Of a stretch of 33,699 nucleotides of DNA, positions 7,706 to 16,361 are shown piece by piece (the stretch's first letter is position 1; the number at the start of each line of letters is the position of its first letter). This stretch comes from Candidatus Nitrosotalea bavarica (lineage in GTDB: Archaea; Thermoproteota; Nitrososphaeria; Nitrososphaerales; Nitrosopumilaceae). Location: the NCBI RefSeq assembly GCF_900167955.1, contig NZ_FUYK01000001.1, positions 130,782 to 164,480 on the forward strand, given 5' to 3'. The notes beneath the pieces are model-generated. The model saw only the letters and a program-made list of their open reading frames with translations. It had not been told where the DNA came from and did no database searches. The position numbers and the translations under genes were made by a program.

Positions 7706-7795
7706 TAACAATCATCTAGCGTTATACACGAATAATAAACTTATTTTGAATATTTAGTCAAACGGTCTTAGTAATTTTAGAATTGTTCAGTAGAG

Positions 7796-8284
7796 TTAAG
7801 TATTTTCAGGACTTGATTGTCCAGAAGATTCGACAATGGATTCAGTCGAAGGCTCAGTAGCAGGTTCTGATGATTGTTCATATTCAGTTTTCACATCACC
7901 TTTTAGTTTATCAGACCAAGATACCAATTTTCCATCCTGTTCAACATTAATGGTAGTTTGCATTCTCACTCGAATATCAAGAGACCTAAACAAGGTCAAC
8001 AATTTTCCTCCATCTATGGTTTCAGAAACTTCTCCTCCTCGAATAAGCTCTGCAAGTTTTTCTATGACAACTTTGGACTCTTCTGGAAATTGAGCTTCGG
8101 CATTTTGAAGAACCTCAACTCCTCTATATCCAAGCTGTTTTACTACTAAATCGCGAGGAGAAATCTCTGGTTTTTTTGGTTCATTCTTTAATTCTTCAAT
8201 TTTCTGTTTTTGGGAGATATTTTTTTGCATCTCAAGCATCCTTTTTGCCTTGAGACGGTCTAGTTCTCGGTCTTCCTCGCTCAA
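7796..8284 (-). CDS. PDCD5-family DNA-binding protein with an acidic Ser/Glu tail
   Basis: 162 residues. The N-terminal basic helix (EEDRELDRLKAKRMLEMQKN) and the three-helix core (VVIEKLAELIRGGEVSETIDGGKLLTLFRSL, ending RMQTTINVEQDGKLVSW) match archaeal PDCD5-like dsDNA-binding proteins. Most archaeal members are about 110-120 residues. Here a linker near 30-50 and a Ser/Glu/Pro-rich acidic tail of about 30 residues (EQSSEPATEPSTESIVESSG) lengthen it. The start overlaps the end of rtcB by 4 bases (ATGA type), so the pair is translationally coupled. A role in chromatin, translation or protein folding is possible; none can be chosen from sequence. Confidence 0.75.
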   Translation of the reverse strand: MSEEDRELDRLKAKRMLEMQKNISQKQKIEELKNEPKKPEISPRDLVVKQLGYRGVEVLQNAEAQFPEESKVVIEKLAELIRGGEVSETIDGGKLLTLFRSLDIRVRMQTTINVEQDGKLVSWSDKLKGDVKTEYEQSSEPATEPSTESIVESSGQSSPENT

Positions 8285-9732
8285 CCCTTGATTACCCCAA
8301 TTGGAACAAGTTTTGCTACCTTTGTTGCTATTCCAAGTTCGTGGGATACGTTTGCAACAGCATCTACATCCTTGTATGCTTCAGGCGCCTCTTCTACTAC
8401 ACCTTCTCTTGTAAGAGCTTTTATGAAAATTCCTTTATCACTAAGAGTTTTTTGTACTTGACTTTCAGTAAAATCCCTTCTTGCAGCAGATCTTGACATC
8501 ATTCTTCCTGCACCATGTGCAGTAGAGCCAAAGCTTAGATCCATAGAATTTGGTTTTCCCAACAAGATCCAGCTACCAGTACCCATCGAACCTGGTATGA
8601 AGACTGGTTGACCAATATCTCTATACTTTTTAGGAATTTCTTCTCTTCCTTGTGGGAATGCTCTTGTTGCACCTTTTCTATGAACTACAACTGAACGAAG
8701 TTCACCATCTATTTTGTGTTTTTCAACTTTGGCAATGTTGTGAGCTACATCATAGATTAATTTCATGTCAAGATCAGATTCTGTTTGTTTGAAAACTCGC
8801 TCAAAGGCCTTTCTTGTCCAGTGAGTAATCATCTGTCTATTACTCCATGCATAATTCAATGCAGCAAACATTGCTCTTCGATATGATTCTCCTTCCTCTG
8901 AAGAATTTGGAACGCATGCAAGTTCTCTATCCACTAGATTTATTTTGTATTTTGAAAGTGCTTGTTCTGATACTCTAAGATAATCACTACAAACTTGGTG
9001 TCCAAATCCCCTAGAACCGCAATGAATCAGTACAGTAATTTGACCTTCATTGAAGATTCCCATTTTTTTAGCAGCTTCCTTGTCATGAATTTGATCAACT
9101 CGTTGTACTTCAAGAAAATGATTTCCTGAACCCAAGCTTCCTAGTTGAGGAGCGCCTCTTTTTCGTGCTGTGGGAGAAATTTTTGAAGGGTCGGCATTTT
9201 TTATCTGACCATTTTCTTCACATACGTCTGCATCATCTTTTGAACCATATCCATGATCAACTGCCCATTGCACTCCTTTTACAAGAACCTCATCTAGATC
9301 AGATGAAGATAATCTGACTGCACCTTTAGAACCCACACCAGACGGAATTGATGTAAATAACTCTGAGACAAGATCTCTAAGTCTTGGTCGAACCTCCTTT
9401 TCGGTAAGATTTGTCTTGATGAGTCTTACACCGCAGTTGATATCATAGCCTACTCCTCCTGGACTAATCATGCCTTCTTTGGCATCCATAGCGGCTACTC
9501 CACCAACAGGAAAACCATAACCTTCGTGACCATCTGGAAGAACTACAACGTGTTTTAGAACTCCAGGAATGGTGGATACGTTAATTGCTTGTTGAATTGT
9601 TCTGTCCGTAAGCATTTTTTGCAACAATTTTTCATCAGCATAAATTGTAACTGGAACTTTCATACCTTTTGATGGATCAGCTTCAATACGATATTCCATC
9701 TCTCGAATTTTCTTTGGAATTAGTGAGGACAT
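8281..9732 (-). CDS. rtcB: RtcB tRNA-splicing RNA ligase
   Basis: About 483 residues. RtcB joins 2',3'-cyclic phosphate and 5'-OH ends with GTP and Mn(II), sealing tRNA halves after intron excision. Active-site features are PDGH.GYGFPVGGVAA, DINCGVRL (metal-binding Cys), GSGNHFLEVQ, HCGSRGFGHQV, and STAHGAGRMMSR, which contains the guanylated His (residue 406 counted from this start). No intein is present, unlike some archaeal rtcB. A GTG at 9762 would extend the protein by 10 residues. TTTAAA at 9765-9770 would then touch the start codon, whereas it is well placed for initiation near ATG 9732, and SSLIPKKIREMEY aligns better with the known N-terminus. Its substrate is illustrated in this window by the intron-bearing tRNA-Trp. 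Confidence 0.95.
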   Translation of the reverse strand: MSSLIPKKIREMEYRIEADPSKGMKVPVTIYADEKLLQKMLTDRTIQQAINVSTIPGVLKHVVVLPDGHEGYGFPVGGVAAMDAKEGMISPGGVGYDINCGVRLIKTNLTEKEVRPRLRDLVSELFTSIPSGVGSKGAVRLSSSDLDEVLVKGVQWAVDHGYGSKDDADVCEENGQIKNADPSKISPTARKRGAPQLGSLGSGNHFLEVQRVDQIHDKEAAKKMGIFNEGQITVLIHCGSRGFGHQVCSDYLRVSEQALSKYKINLVDRELACVPNSSEEGESYRRAMFAALNYAWSNRQMITHWTRKAFERVFKQTESDLDMKLIYDVAHNIAKVEKHKIDGELRSVVVHRKGATRAFPQGREEIPKKYRDIGQPVFIPGSMGTGSWILLGKPNSMDLSFGSTAHGAGRMMSRSAARRDFTESQVQKTLSDKGIFIKALTREGVVEEAPEAYKDVDAVANVSHELGIATKVAKLVPIGVIKG

Positions 9733-9764
9733 CTCTTTCTGCGAAAAAAGGTACCCGTACACAA

Positions 9765-9770
9765 TTTAAA
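9765..9770 (-). promoter_or_regulatory. TATA-like box of rtcB
   Basis: TTTAAA (palindromic), centred 35 bases before ATG 9732 and only 5 bases before the alternative GTG 9762. It implies a transcript start near 9741 and a leader of about 9 bases, supporting the shorter RtcB. Confidence 0.4.
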
Positions 9771-9795
9771 TCATGAGTATGCGATTTCTATTATA

Positions 9796-9933
9796 TCATT
9801 TAATCAGCTTTGTAGTATGTCTGTACAAGTCATGTAATGTTTTGCCTTCAAGCAAGTCAGTCTTGTCTTCAGAATCATTGAAAACTTTGTCTTCTGTCAA
9901 GTTCTTTTTTTCTTGGTTTTTGTCAGAATTCAT
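9796..9933 (-). CDS. 45-residue hydrophilic mini-protein
   Basis: ATG at 9933 opens a 45-codon frame ending in TGA at 9796. The product is highly charged (MNSDKNQEKKNLTEDKVF...) and ends in a helix-like basic segment, LHDLYRHTTKLIK. On the minus strand CTTTTTTTATCC (9953-9964) is a T/A box centred about 26 bases before the ATG, as for the other leaderless genes here. It lies in the only gap between rtcB and purB, with the rtcB TATA box just beyond its stop. Function unknown; a small regulator or accessory subunit is possible. Confidence 0.5.
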   Translation of the reverse strand: MNSDKNQEKKNLTEDKVFNDSEDKTDLLEGKTLHDLYRHTTKLIK

Positions 9934-9996
9934 AGATGTAGTTTGCCCATGAGGATAAAAAAAGTGTCGATCTTAATCCCAGTTTGATACAAGTAG

Positions 9997-10005
9997 ATTT
10001 ATTTT
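9997..10005 (+). promoter_or_regulatory. TATA box of purB
   Basis: ATTTATTTT, centred 27 bases before ATG 10028. It selects the fifth codon of the longer frame (TTG/ATT region at 10016) as the true, leaderless start. Confidence 0.45.
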
Positions 10006-10027
10006 CCATGATCAATTGATCACATAC

Positions 10028-11389
10028 ATGCCAATTCTTCCAATTGATGGAGGTCGTTATGGTACTGAGGCTATGAAAGATATTTTTGATGACCAAAAAA
10101 AGATCTCGTATCAATTAGAAATCGAAGCAGCAGTAGCCCTATCCCAGTCAGAAATCAAGATGATTCCAAAAGATGTAGCTTTGAATATATCAAAAATGGC
10201 AAGGTCTGGAAAAATTTCAGTAAATAGAGTCAAACAACTAGAAGCAAAAAGTGATCATGATACTGCATCTCTTGTTGAGGCGTTAAGTGAGATATGCAAA
10301 ACATCTGCAAGACCCTGGATACACTATGGTTTGACAAGTAATGATCTAGTAGATACAAGTAACTCATTACAATTCCGCGATACTCTTAGAATCATAGAAC
10401 CAAAGGTAGCAAAATTAGCCATCATATTAGCAGATAAAGCCGTAAAATACAAAGGCCTGCCAGCAGTTGGGAGAACTCATGGTCAGCATGCAAGCATAAT
10501 TTCATTTGGTTTGAAATTTGCCAACTGGGCACTTGAGATGTCAAAGCATGTAGAAAGAATTGAGGAAGTAAAGAAGAGAATTTTGATTTGTAAGACACTT
10601 GGAGTTGTTGGGACTGGCTCCCTTATGGGTTCAAAAGCTTTGGAAGTACAAAGAAGAGTAGCAAAGAAACTTGAACTCTATCCTGCAGATGTTACAACTC
10701 AAGTTGTTCCACGCGAAAGATATGCAGAATATATTTTTGTCATGGCACTAATTGGTTCAACACTTGAAAAAATTGCTGTCGAGATCCGAAATCTCCAGAG
10801 AACTGAGATAGGCGAAGTCGCTGAACCCTTCAAAAAAGGTCAGATGGGAAGTAGTGCAGTTCCAGTCAAGAGAAATCCTGTAAAAAGTGAGCGTGTAACA
10901 TCACTTTCAAAATTATTACGTAGTCAGATCTCAGTAGCCTTTGAAAACATTCCATTATGGCATGAAAGAGACTTGTCAAACTCTGCAAACGAGAGATTCA
11001 TTCTTCCAACCACTGCAATACTTTTAGATGAAATGCTTGAAGCCATGACAAAGATTCTCAGTTCCATATTTGTAAATGAAGACAAGATTAGAGGAAATCT
11101 GGAAATAACAAGAGGTCAAATCTTTGCTGAATTTGTACTTGATGCATTAATCCAAAAAAGAGTTCCAAGATTTGAAGCATATAGAGACATTCAGAGAGTT
11201 GCATTTGCATCATCTTCAGAAGGAACAGACTTTAGAGACGCAGTAAGAAATGACAAGGTAATATCATCTCACTTGACAGACAACGAGATTGGAAAAATTT
11301 TTGTTCCTGAAAATCACCTTGGAGCATCATTTGATATAATTAAAAATGTATCAAACAAAGTTAAAAGTTCATGTTCCAAGTTTTCTTGA
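10028..11389 (+). CDS. purB: adenylosuccinate lyase
   Basis: About 453 residues of the fumarase/aspartase superfamily. It removes fumarate from SAICAR and from adenylosuccinate, acting twice in purine synthesis. Seen: HDTASLVEAL near the N-terminus, HYGLTSNDLVDT, the catalytic-His region GRTHGQHAS, the superfamily signature GSSAVPVKRNP (about residue 275-285), and WHERDLSNSANERFILP. The PILPIDGGRYGT start matches archaeal PurB, and the TATA box at 9997-10005 fixes ATG 10028. The last 29 bases overlap the end of the convergent asparagine-synthase-like gene, so readthrough of either would make antisense RNA. Confidence 0.93.
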   Translation: MPILPIDGGRYGTEAMKDIFDDQKKISYQLEIEAAVALSQSEIKMIPKDVALNISKMARSGKISVNRVKQLEAKSDHDTASLVEALSEICKTSARPWIHYGLTSNDLVDTSNSLQFRDTLRIIEPKVAKLAIILADKAVKYKGLPAVGRTHGQHASIISFGLKFANWALEMSKHVERIEEVKKRILICKTLGVVGTGSLMGSKALEVQRRVAKKLELYPADVTTQVVPRERYAEYIFVMALIGSTLEKIAVEIRNLQRTEIGEVAEPFKKGQMGSSAVPVKRNPVKSERVTSLSKLLRSQISVAFENIPLWHERDLSNSANERFILPTTAILLDEMLEAMTKILSSIFVNEDKIRGNLEITRGQIFAEFVLDALIQKRVPRFEAYRDIQRVAFASSSEGTDFRDAVRNDKVISSHLTDNEIGKIFVPENHLGASFDIIKNVSNKVKSSCSKFS

Positions 11390-12152
11390 CTTTTAAGAAA
11401 TTTTTGTGAATTAAAGAACCATACTGCATTGCTTTTTTTTGTTTTAGTGCAGACTCTTCTGGAACACCAATTGATAAAGCTAATTTTCGAACAATGTGTT
11501 TTCTCATCAAGTCATCCTTGTCCTTTATTTTTTGTTCCAATGGAACTGTCTTTGCAAACTCGATAAACTTCTCAGATAGAAAAGGCTGGACAATCTGGAC
11601 TCCAAACTCAGAAGTGACTTGATTTACTGCCTTCATCATACGTATTTCATTGTCTAACTTTTCTTTCATCAATCCAACAACTGCTTCTTCACCTTCTGGA
11701 ATAAAGTCTCGATAAGAGTTGTAACCACAAAATAATTCATCTATTCCATTAGCAGTTACGACTTTGGAAATATTATGCTTTTTTGCAAGTTTTGCAACAT
11801 AATAAAATGCAATACAGTTTTCATTCCAGGATAAATTGTCAACGTTAATCATGTCAGAAATTTTTCTTGCCATATCTGAGAATGTTTGTTCAGATATTAG
11901 TTCGATTTCATGTCGTATGCCAAGTGTCTTTGCCATAGTTTTTGAAAACTCTACATCATGTGAATCTGCAAAACCCATTGTTAAAAGCACAATATCATAG
12001 CCAAGATCTTTTGCAATTTTTGCTAAAAGTGAGCTATCCACTCCACCTGAAAAAGAAATTCCCACAGTTTTTGATTCTTTAACACTTTCTAAAGATTGTA
12101 CTATAATTTCATACAGTTCTTCTTCAAGACCTGACAAGATTACATTGACCAT
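11361..12152 (-). CDS. stand-alone asparagine-synthase C-terminal (PP-loop) domain protein
   Basis: 263 residues. An ATP-pyrophosphatase PP-loop SFSGGVDSSLLAKI lies near 33-46. ANGIDELFCGYNSYRDF follows near 152, the counterpart of the GADELFGGY motif of asparagine synthetase B, then QPFLSEKFIEFAKTVP and a C-terminal RKLALSIGVPEE..KQKKAMQYGS. The glutaminase half of AsnB is entirely absent, so the enzyme would need free ammonia or a separate amidotransferase. Such short forms are common in archaea and their substrates are not settled. It might make asparagine from ammonia, or adenylate another carboxylate. Start ATG 12152. Confidence 0.75.
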   Translation of the reverse strand: MVNVILSGLEEELYEIIVQSLESVKESKTVGISFSGGVDSSLLAKIAKDLGYDIVLLTMGFADSHDVEFSKTMAKTLGIRHEIELISEQTFSDMARKISDMINVDNLSWNENCIAFYYVAKLAKKHNISKVVTANGIDELFCGYNSYRDFIPEGEEAVVGLMKEKLDNEIRMMKAVNQVTSEFGVQIVQPFLSEKFIEFAKTVPLEQKIKDKDDLMRKHIVRKLALSIGVPEESALKQKKAMQYGSLIHKNFLKVKKTWNMNF

Positions 12153-12208
12153 TCCATAGTGGACTTGCTTTGAGAGTTAAATATAGGATTCCTTAAAAAA
12201 TAATACAA

Positions 12209-12490
12209 ATGATGAGACTGTCTGATGAACAAATTAAAACAGAATTGAGAGAATTGTCAGGATGGGGTGTAGTAAATGGAAAATTACACAGGGATTATGT
12301 GTTTGATGACTTTGTAGAGGCATTTGGTTTTATGACTAGAGCCGCAATTCACATAGAAAAGATGAATCACCATCCAGAATGGTTCAACGTATACAACAAG
12401 CTTTCAGTAGATTTGGTAACTCATGATGCTGGAGGAATTACACAAAATGATATTGTCCTTGCAAGGACTCTAAATTCACTCAAAAAGTAA
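12209..12490 (+). CDS. pterin-4a-carbinolamine dehydratase
   Basis: 93 residues, the full size of the PCD/DCoH family. The diagnostic pattern is present: [19 protein letters not shown], followed by [16 protein letters not shown]. The His pair and the later His of the THD motif form the catalytic site that dehydrates 4a-hydroxytetrahydrobiopterin. ATG ATG at 12209/12212 gives two nearly equivalent starts; AAATATAGG at 12178-12186 is a TATA-like box 27 bases upstream of the first. The next gene, 58 bases on, encodes a PTPS domain, so a pterin function shared by both is likely. Confidence 0.9.
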   Translation: MMRLSDEQIKTELRELSGWGVVNGKLHRDYVFDDFVEAFGFMTRAAIHIEKMNHHPEWFNVYNKLSVDLVTHDAGGITQNDIVLARTLNSLKK

Positions 12491-12548
12491 GAACTCTCAC
12501 TTTTCCACCTGTACAGAATTTATATACGGACTAGGCACATTTTTTCAA

Positions 12549-13370
12549 ATGTCAACTGGCTCTGCAATCTTGGATGCGGATTTTAAGTATATTGATGGAA
12601 AAGGAAATCTCTTAAGAAGTAGAACTGAGCTCTCAATTGCTCAGATGTTGGAATTTTTGCAAATAGAATACCAATATGATTATAGCGTTACGCTGAAAAA
12701 CGGTAACAAGATAAAAGTAGATTTCAAGACAGACAAGGGAATAATTGAAGTGATTGATGTTGAAAGTGACATAACAAAATACAAGGAACTCAAGCAAGAA
12801 TTAACAGATGTAAAAATAATAGCAATGGGTCATCCCAAGTTTGCAGCAAGACTATCAGAGCTACAAGATATCATACTTTACAAGACTCAGGAGGTGCAGA
12901 CAGGATCAATATTCATGGAGGATCCTGCATTTGCGTTTGATTATGCACACATTTTACCATTAGTTGAAAAGTGTTCAATATTACATGGCCACACATCATC
13001 TGTTACAGTAGAACTAGTCGGAGAGATGAAAAATAATTTGCTAATGGATTTTGGAGATGCAAAGAAGATAATCAAAGAAGTAATAGGAGTCATGGATCAT
13101 AAATTTTTCATCAATGAAAAATACTTGGTAAAAGAAGATGCAGAACATTATAGAATTGCATTTGATGGTCCAAAGGGACGATTTGATCTTCAGGTTCCAA
13201 AACATACAACTTATCTTTTGAGAGGAGAGGCAACGGTAGAAAATCTGTCCACAGAATTAATTAAACTGCTAGTTCCAAAGATGCCAAAAAATATCGAAGC
13301 AGTAGGTGTCTACATTTATGAGGGCTATAACAAGGGAGCCCATATCATATCACAGATCTCAAAGATTTAG
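12549..13370 (+). CDS. 6-pyruvoyl-tetrahydropterin synthase domain fused to an N-terminal nuclease-like domain
   Basis: 273 residues in two parts. Residues 122-273 are a PTPS/QueD domain: FDYAHIL (H134), catalytic EKCSILHGH (C142, zinc ligands H147 and H149), MDHKFF (D183, H184), and the pterin-anchoring E258 in VYIYEGYNKGAH. Residues 1-115 are extra. SRTELSIAQMLEFLQIEYQYDY, KIKVDFKTDKGIIEVIDVES and KELKQEL resemble a PD-(D/E)XK fold of the type used to bind or cut nucleic acid (E27, D58, E67), but the final Lys of the motif is not obvious, so it may be inactive. Canonical PTPS is about 120-150 residues. The product could be a tetrahydropterin (fits the PCD neighbour) or a 7-deazaguanine/archaeosine precursor. 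The stop is 3 bases before valS. Confidence 0.75.
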   Translation: MSTGSAILDADFKYIDGKGNLLRSRTELSIAQMLEFLQIEYQYDYSVTLKNGNKIKVDFKTDKGIIEVIDVESDITKYKELKQELTDVKIIAMGHPKFAARLSELQDIILYKTQEVQTGSIFMEDPAFAFDYAHILPLVEKCSILHGHTSSVTVELVGEMKNNLLMDFGDAKKIIKEVIGVMDHKFFINEKYLVKEDAEHYRIAFDGPKGRFDLQVPKHTTYLLRGEATVENLSTELIKLLVPKMPKNIEAVGVYIYEGYNKGAHIISQISKI

Positions 13371-13373
13371 GAC

Positions 13374-15689
13374 ATGGAACCAACTATCAAGGAAACTTCT
13401 TGGAATCCCGAGATTGAAAAACAGATACTAAAACAATGGGAGGAGACACACATTTATGATTTCAAGCCAGAGGGAGATGTCTTTGTAATTGATACTCCAC
13501 CGCCATATCCATCTGGAAGACCATGGCATATTGGAGCAGCTTCCCACTATGCACAGATAGACATGATTGCAAGAACTGCAAGAATGTCAGGAAAGAATGT
13601 TCTATTTCCAATAGGAATTGACAGAAACGGCCTTCCTGTTGAGATGTACACAGAGAAAAAGCACGGAATTAGAATGCATGAGACAGACAGGGCAGAGTTT
13701 CTCAAGCTATGCGAAACTGCGCTTGATGATTTAGAGGCAGAAATGATCCAGATAATGAAGAGTCTTGGCTTGAGTGGCAATTTTGCAGAATATTATAGAA
13801 CAGATTCTGAGAAATATCGCACTCTAACCCAGTCCACGTTTATTGACATGTGGAAACAAGGACAGATCTATCTTGCAAACAGGCCCAACAATTATGATTG
13901 GGTAACAGGTACTACCATAGCAGATGCCGAGATAGTTTACGAAGATATTCCTACAAAACTAGTCCACATGAAATTCCAAGTAAAAGATCCTCAGAGAACA
14001 ATTGTGATAGCAAGTACTAGACCTGAATTATTATGTGCATGTCAGACCATCATAGTAAATCCAGAAGATGAAAGATATACTGATGTTATTGGAAAAAAAG
14101 TAATCATTCCCCTGATAAACAGAGAAGTTGAGATAAAGGCGCATCCATCTGCTGAAAAGGAATTCGGCTCTGGTGCTGTAATGGTTTGTAGCTATGGTGA
14201 TCAAAACGACGTTGCACTATTTCGAGATCTAAAACTTGAAGAGATTGCTGCAGTTGGCATGAATGGAAGAATGAAAGAGGTTGCAGGATCATATGCAGGT
14301 CTTAAAGTAAAACAAGCACGGGAAAAAATAATTGAAGACTTGACAAACCAAGGCTTTGTTGAAAAGATTGACAATATCAATCACAGAACTCCAATATCTG
14401 AGAGAAGTAAGACTGCAATTGAGATAATATCCATGGAGGAATATTATCTAAAACAAAAAGACTCGGTTGATAAAATTAAAGAACTTGGCTCAAAAATTAA
14501 TTTCCATCCACCAATGCACAAGCAGATCTTGATGAACTGGCTAGAATCAATTTCAATTGATTGGCCAATATCAAGAAGAAGGTTCTATGGAACTGAAATA
14601 CCAATATGGTACTGCAAAAAATGCAACGAGCCACATGTTCCAGAACCTGGAAAATATTACAGACCTTGGAAAGATTCCAGTCCTATACCAAAATGTATGA
14701 AGTGTAATTCTACAGAATTTGTAGGAGAGCAGCGTACATTTGATACCTGGATGGACTCGTCCATATCGCCTCTTTATATAACAAAATACAAGCAAGATGA
14801 GGCTTTTTTCAATAAAACATATCCAACTACCATACGACCCCAGTCAAAGGATATCGTACGTACGTGGCTTTACTATACCATATTACGATGTGAGAAACTC
14901 ACCGGCAAGACTCCATGGACTGATGCATGGATTATGGGGTATGGTGTGGACGAGCATGGTGCAAAGATGAGTAAAAGCAAGGGAAATGTAATTGATCCTT
15001 TACCAGTCATACAAAAGTTTGGTGCAGATACTTTTCGATTCTGGAGTGCAAGTGAGATTAACATAGGATATGACTTTAGATGTTCTGAGCAAAAAATTGA
15101 GACTACAAAGAAATTCCTAAGTAAGCTTTGGAATGTTTCAAGATTTCTTTCTGGATTTTCCATAGTAAAATCTGGAAAACCAAGTGCTTCTGATAAGTGG
15201 ATACTTTCAGAGCTTGATAAAGTAATTTCAGAATGCAAAAAGGGGTATAGTGAGTATAATTTCTTTATTCCAGCTACGGCATTAAGAGAATTTACATGGA
15301 ATTTATTTGCAGCGCATTATATTGAAATGGTCAAGGGAAGAGCATACAGCTCTGACTTTACAGAAGAAGAGAGAGATGGTGCAATCTTTACACTACATAA
15401 AGTACTGTCTTCTGTTTTAATATTGCTTGCACCAATCACTCCATTTATTACAGATTATTTGTGGCAAAATCTTTATTCACAAAAAACAATACACCATGAA
15501 AAATTTGTAGAGCCAGAGGAACATGAAGACTGGACAAAATATACAAAAGAGATTACAGAGTTTAACTCTGAGGTGTGGAACAAGAAAAAGAGCATGAATT
15601 TATCCCTAAAGGATACCATAGAGATTGCAATTCCTCAAGGACTGGAACAATTTGCAAAAGACCTCAAAGCTATGCACAACATAAAATAA
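13374..15689 (+). CDS. valS: valyl-tRNA synthetase (class Ia aminoacyl-tRNA synthetase)
   Basis: 771 residues. Class I signatures are a HIGH-type motif, PSGRPWHIGAA (residues 47-56; the last His is replaced by Ala), and KMSKS at about residue 530 in DEHGAKMSKSKGNVIDP. The editing (CP1) domain is recognisable from TIVIASTRPELLCACQ to the HRTPISERSKTAIE region. A zinc-like CKKCNEPHVP...PKCMKCNSTEF lies before the catalytic core, and an anticodon-binding helical domain ends the protein. The DTPPPYPSG and GIDRNGLPVE segments fit the archaeal ValRS subgroup; IleRS and LeuRS are less likely but close relatives. It lies three bases after the PTPS fusion, so they share an mRNA. Confidence 0.85.
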   Translation: MEPTIKETSWNPEIEKQILKQWEETHIYDFKPEGDVFVIDTPPPYPSGRPWHIGAASHYAQIDMIARTARMSGKNVLFPIGIDRNGLPVEMYTEKKHGIRMHETDRAEFLKLCETALDDLEAEMIQIMKSLGLSGNFAEYYRTDSEKYRTLTQSTFIDMWKQGQIYLANRPNNYDWVTGTTIADAEIVYEDIPTKLVHMKFQVKDPQRTIVIASTRPELLCACQTIIVNPEDERYTDVIGKKVIIPLINREVEIKAHPSAEKEFGSGAVMVCSYGDQNDVALFRDLKLEEIAAVGMNGRMKEVAGSYAGLKVKQAREKIIEDLTNQGFVEKIDNINHRTPISERSKTAIEIISMEEYYLKQKDSVDKIKELGSKINFHPPMHKQILMNWLESISIDWPISRRRFYGTEIPIWYCKKCNEPHVPEPGKYYRPWKDSSPIPKCMKCNSTEFVGEQRTFDTWMDSSISPLYITKYKQDEAFFNKTYPTTIRPQSKDIVRTWLYYTILRCEKLTGKTPWTDAWIMGYGVDEHGAKMSKSKGNVIDPLPVIQKFGADTFRFWSASEINIGYDFRCSEQKIETTKKFLSKLWNVSRFLSGFSIVKSGKPSASDKWILSELDKVISECKKGYSEYNFFIPATALREFTWNLFAAHYIEMVKGRAYSSDFTEEERDGAIFTLHKVLSSVLILLAPITPFITDYLWQNLYSQKTIHHEKFVEPEEHEDWTKYTKEITEFNSEVWNKKKSMNLSLKDTIEIAIPQGLEQFAKDLKAMHNIK

Positions 15690-15739
15690 TCTTAGTGTAG
15701 TGTTTGAGATTTAAATAATATTAAAATTATTACTGTACA

Positions 15740-16108
15740 ATGCCGCGAATTACACATTTTGCTATTCCATCAGACGACCCAGAACGGGCACAAAAATTCT
15801 ATTCCGAAGTATTTGGATGGAAGTTTGACAAGTGGGACGGTCCCATGGAATACTGGATGATAAAGACTGGTGAGGATAACGAGCCTGGAATTAATGGGGG
15901 CCTTGCAAGAAGAATGCCAGGGCAGATAGGCATGACAAATACCATAGAGGTGCCATCCCTTGATGATTATACAAGTAAAATTGTGTCAAAAGGCGGTCAG
16001 ATACTCATACCAATGATGCCAATTCTAGGAATTGGGTATTTTGCAACATGCATGGATACCGAAGGAAATATCTTTGGAATGATCCAGATGGATAAGAGCG
16101 CCAAGTAG
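15740..16108 (+). CDS. VOC-superfamily (glyoxalase/bleomycin-resistance fold) protein
   Basis: 122 residues with the beta-alpha-beta-beta-beta repeat of the vicinal oxygen chelate fold. The N-terminal module is ITHFAIPSDDPERAQKFYSEVFGWKF; the second is MTNTIEVPSLDDYTSKIVSKGGQIL, ending GYFATCMDTEGNIFGMIQMD. The DPERAQKFY.EVFGW pattern is standard. Metal ligands are not obvious beyond the early His and late acidic residues, so the substrate is unknown. TTTAAATAA (15710-15718) is a TATA box 26 bases before the ATG, indicating a separate leaderless message from valS. Confidence 0.85.
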   Translation: MPRITHFAIPSDDPERAQKFYSEVFGWKFDKWDGPMEYWMIKTGEDNEPGINGGLARRMPGQIGMTNTIEVPSLDDYTSKIVSKGGQILIPMMPILGIGYFATCMDTEGNIFGMIQMDKSAK

Positions 16109-16126
16109 AAATCTTCGTTTTGTAAA

Positions 16127-16140
16127 AATTTACGTAAATT
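16127..16140. repeat. perfect 14-bp palindrome
   Basis: AATTTACGTAAATT reads the same on both strands. It lies 19 bases after the VOC stop codon, in the 315-base gap before the PepSY-like gene. It could bind a dimeric regulator. Confidence 0.4.
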
Positions 16141-16144
16141 AGAA

Positions 16145-16185
16145 CTGTAGAGAATATTTTCTTGGTAGGAGATATTTCTCTACAG
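16145..16185. repeat. long inverted repeat (hairpin)
   Basis: Left arm CTGTAGAGAATAT (16145-16157) pairs with ATATTTCTCTACAG (16172-16185) with one bulged base and a 14-base loop. The arms are far longer than chance would give in a gap this size. There is no T-run directly after it, so it is not a simple terminator. It may be an RNA hairpin at the VOC 3' end or an operator. Confidence 0.5.
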
Positions 16186-16361
16186 AACTACTAATCATTA
16201 CCAAATCAGTTATTAAAATAACATGTTTCGTTTGCAAACATCTGCAAACTCTTTTTCATTTTTTAAACTAGAAATATGTGCTCATTATTTTTAACAGGTA
16301 TTGTACCGTACACTTTAAGAAATTAATTTTGTTAATATATGCCTCATGCATTCTTGACAGA

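Noticed and set aside
9733-9762. 10-residue extension of RtcB from GTG 9762
   Set aside because: TTTAAA would then lie 5 bases from the start codon; the shorter form aligns with known RtcB proteins.
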